The notes under the pieces: model-generated
The model's database searches: none
Seen by the model: the letters and a program-made list of their open reading frames with translations, nothing else
Told to the model about the DNA's origin: nothing
Shown: in pieces, positions 63,028 through 64,000 of the stretch
How the letters are laid out: every line of letters begins with the position of its first letter
Numbering within the stretch: the first letter of the stretch is position 1
Program-made: the position numbers and the translations under genes
Source: Fusobacterium nucleatum_L
GTDB lineage: Bacteria > Fusobacteriota > Fusobacteriia > Fusobacteriales > Fusobacteriaceae
Direction of reading: 5' to 3'
Length of the DNA stretch: 64,000 bases
Assembly (NCBI RefSeq): GCF_050231725.1
Contig: NZ_CP077172.1
Location: forward strand, 1-64,000

Positions 63028-64000
63028 ATGAAAAAAATTTTAGTTTTCATATTTATAATAGCAATTTTTATTATAGGTTGTATATTTGGCTATAAAAAAA
63101 TTCTTTCTATTGAAAAAGAAAATAAAATTATTCAACTATTTAATAAAGACTCTTTAGAAAACTTTTCTAAAAATAAAAATGAAATGTTAGAAAAATTAAA
63201 GACATTAAATAAGGAAGAGGCAGATGAGCTTTATGAACAATATTTAGAAACTAATAATACAATATTAGAAAATCTAAATATAGAACACGATAAACTTTTG
63301 TCAGGTGGCATCAATAGTATCCATAATAAAGATACTGCTGAAAATTTCACTGATGAAGAATGGAAAATAGTCAATAAATTTTTAAATAAATACGATTTAG
63401 AACTTTGGTATTTTGCAAGAGGTTCTTATTTAATAAGAGAAGTCCCAGATTTTTATTATAAGACTTTTAAAGATTATGTAACTGATGATTATAAGGAATA
63501 TTTAGAAATCACTTCTAAAGAGAATGAAAAATCATATGTAGCAGATTCAGGATTATCTATAAGTCTTGAAGAATTAGGAGATAGAATTGTAACTTGGGAA
63601 AAATTTTTAGAAAAATATCCTAACAGCAAATTAAATGATAAAGTGAATAACATTTGTAATTCTTATAGAAGAGATTATATTTTGGGTGTTCCTGGTGGAC
63701 TTTATGATTATAAAGAAAACCTTAAAGAGTATAAAAGCTTCCAAGAAAAATATCCTAATAGTCCAACAACTGAACTTATAGGATATTATCTTGTGGAACT
63801 TAATACTGATAATTTTGAAGAAAATGACAATGAAGTTTTATCAAGAATAACAGATGAATATATAGAAAAATATTTTTATTTAGGTTATTTAAAAGAAAGA
63901 GAAAAAGGAAATTTATTCTCTAAACAAACTAATACTTTATTAGAAGAATTTAATAAAAATAAGGAAGAAGTTATCAATAAATTAAAAACTTTGAATAAAG
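63028..64000 (+). CDS. Paralogue of the preceding duplicated-domain protein, cut by the window end
   Basis: This frame is open from ATG 63028 (behind AGGGGGAAT) to the end of the window: 324 complete codons. It begins MKKILVFIFIIAIFIIGCIF and contains the same charged helix, YVTDDYKEYLEI, WEKFLEKYPNS and FQEKYPNSPTTEL landmarks. Near the edge it enters a second repeat (LYLKEREKGNLFSKQ-like, FNKNKEEVINKLKT). Unlike its neighbour it has a Cys in the signal (IIGC), so it may be a lipoprotein. This is a tandem duplication that may continue beyond the window. Confidence 0.8.
   Translation, partial: MKKILVFIFIIAIFIIGCIFGYKKILSIEKENKIIQLFNKDSLENFSKNKNEMLEKLKTLNKEEADELYEQYLETNNTILENLNIEHDKLLSGGINSIHNKDTAENFTDEEWKIVNKFLNKYDLELWYFARGSYLIREVPDFYYKTFKDYVTDDYKEYLEITSKENEKSYVADSGLSISLEELGDRIVTWEKFLEKYPNSKLNDKVNNICNSYRRDYILGVPGGLYDYKENLKEYKSFQEKYPNSPTTELIGYYLVELNTDNFEENDNEVLSRITDEYIEKYFYLGYLKEREKGNLFSKQTNTLLEEFNKNKEEVINKLKTLNK

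Overview
This window looks like chromosomal DNA from an oral Fusobacterium of the F. nucleatum group. The DNA is very AT-rich and AGA/AAA-codon-rich. The cell is diderm: there is a 2,300-residue type V autotransporter with the Fusobacterium-type N-terminus, a TonB-dependent receptor, a TolC-type channel and several lipoproteins. Metabolic genes include crotonase plus 3-hydroxybutyryl-CoA dehydrogenase (butyrate pathway), Mgl galactose/glucose uptake and late-step cobalamin assembly. I see no rRNA, tRNA, CRISPR array, insertion sequence or intact prophage. Species assignment is inference.

Layout. 1-5 kb: an HU gene, a P-type cation ATPase read leftward behind a yybP-ykoY-type (Mn2+) riboswitch, and crt-hbd. 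5-13.8 kb: a rightward block with an AroB-Ppx/GppA fusion, a rhodanese protein, a HAD phosphatase, TtcA, an acyl-CoA synthetase/ACP/acyltransferase gene broken by an in-frame TAG, a Bax-inhibitor-1 membrane protein and a small outer-membrane barrel. 13.9-20.9 kb: the autotransporter, with its own strong promoter and a long inverted repeat behind it. 21-28.5 kb: murI, a metallo-beta-lactamase-fold hydrolase, a thioredoxin-reductase-like flavoprotein, ROK glucokinase and mglBAC with a hairpin between mglB and mglA. 28.6-35.4 kb: a leftward operon of cobUSCT, radC, ricT, a tRNA-type methyltransferase, gpsA and a lipoprotein. 35.4-41.6 kb: leftward META lipoprotein-EIIA-L,D-transpeptidase and cls-APH kinase-htpX, with holA rightward between them.

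41.8-44.3 kb holds the most unusual cassette. A degenerate SIR2-like gene, apparently split by a -1 frameshift, overlaps a gene for a short RelA/SpoT (alarmone synthetase-like) protein by four bases. It resembles the SIR2 and toxSAS modules of defence or toxin systems. 44.3-56 kb: a second HU, a TPR protein, a RclA-like hypothiocyanous acid reductase, aroK, HflX with a JAMM-like N-terminal extension, and a WYL-domain regulator leading a TolC/HlyD/MacB-type efflux operon. 56-58.5 kb is accessory and decayed: a small acidic secreted protein frameshifted in an A7 tract, a Schlafen-AlbA/ATPase regulator, and a 23-codon stub matching the start of PglX-type methyltransferases, which may be a BREX remnant. 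58.5-64 kb: a TonB receptor, an unknown cytosolic protein, and tandem paralogous membrane-anchored proteins with internal duplication; the last one runs off the window.

Three genes in the window are interrupted: one by a nonsense codon and two by single-base frame changes next to A runs. These could be real decay, phase or recoding signals, or sequence errors, and they should be checked against reads before biological interpretation.
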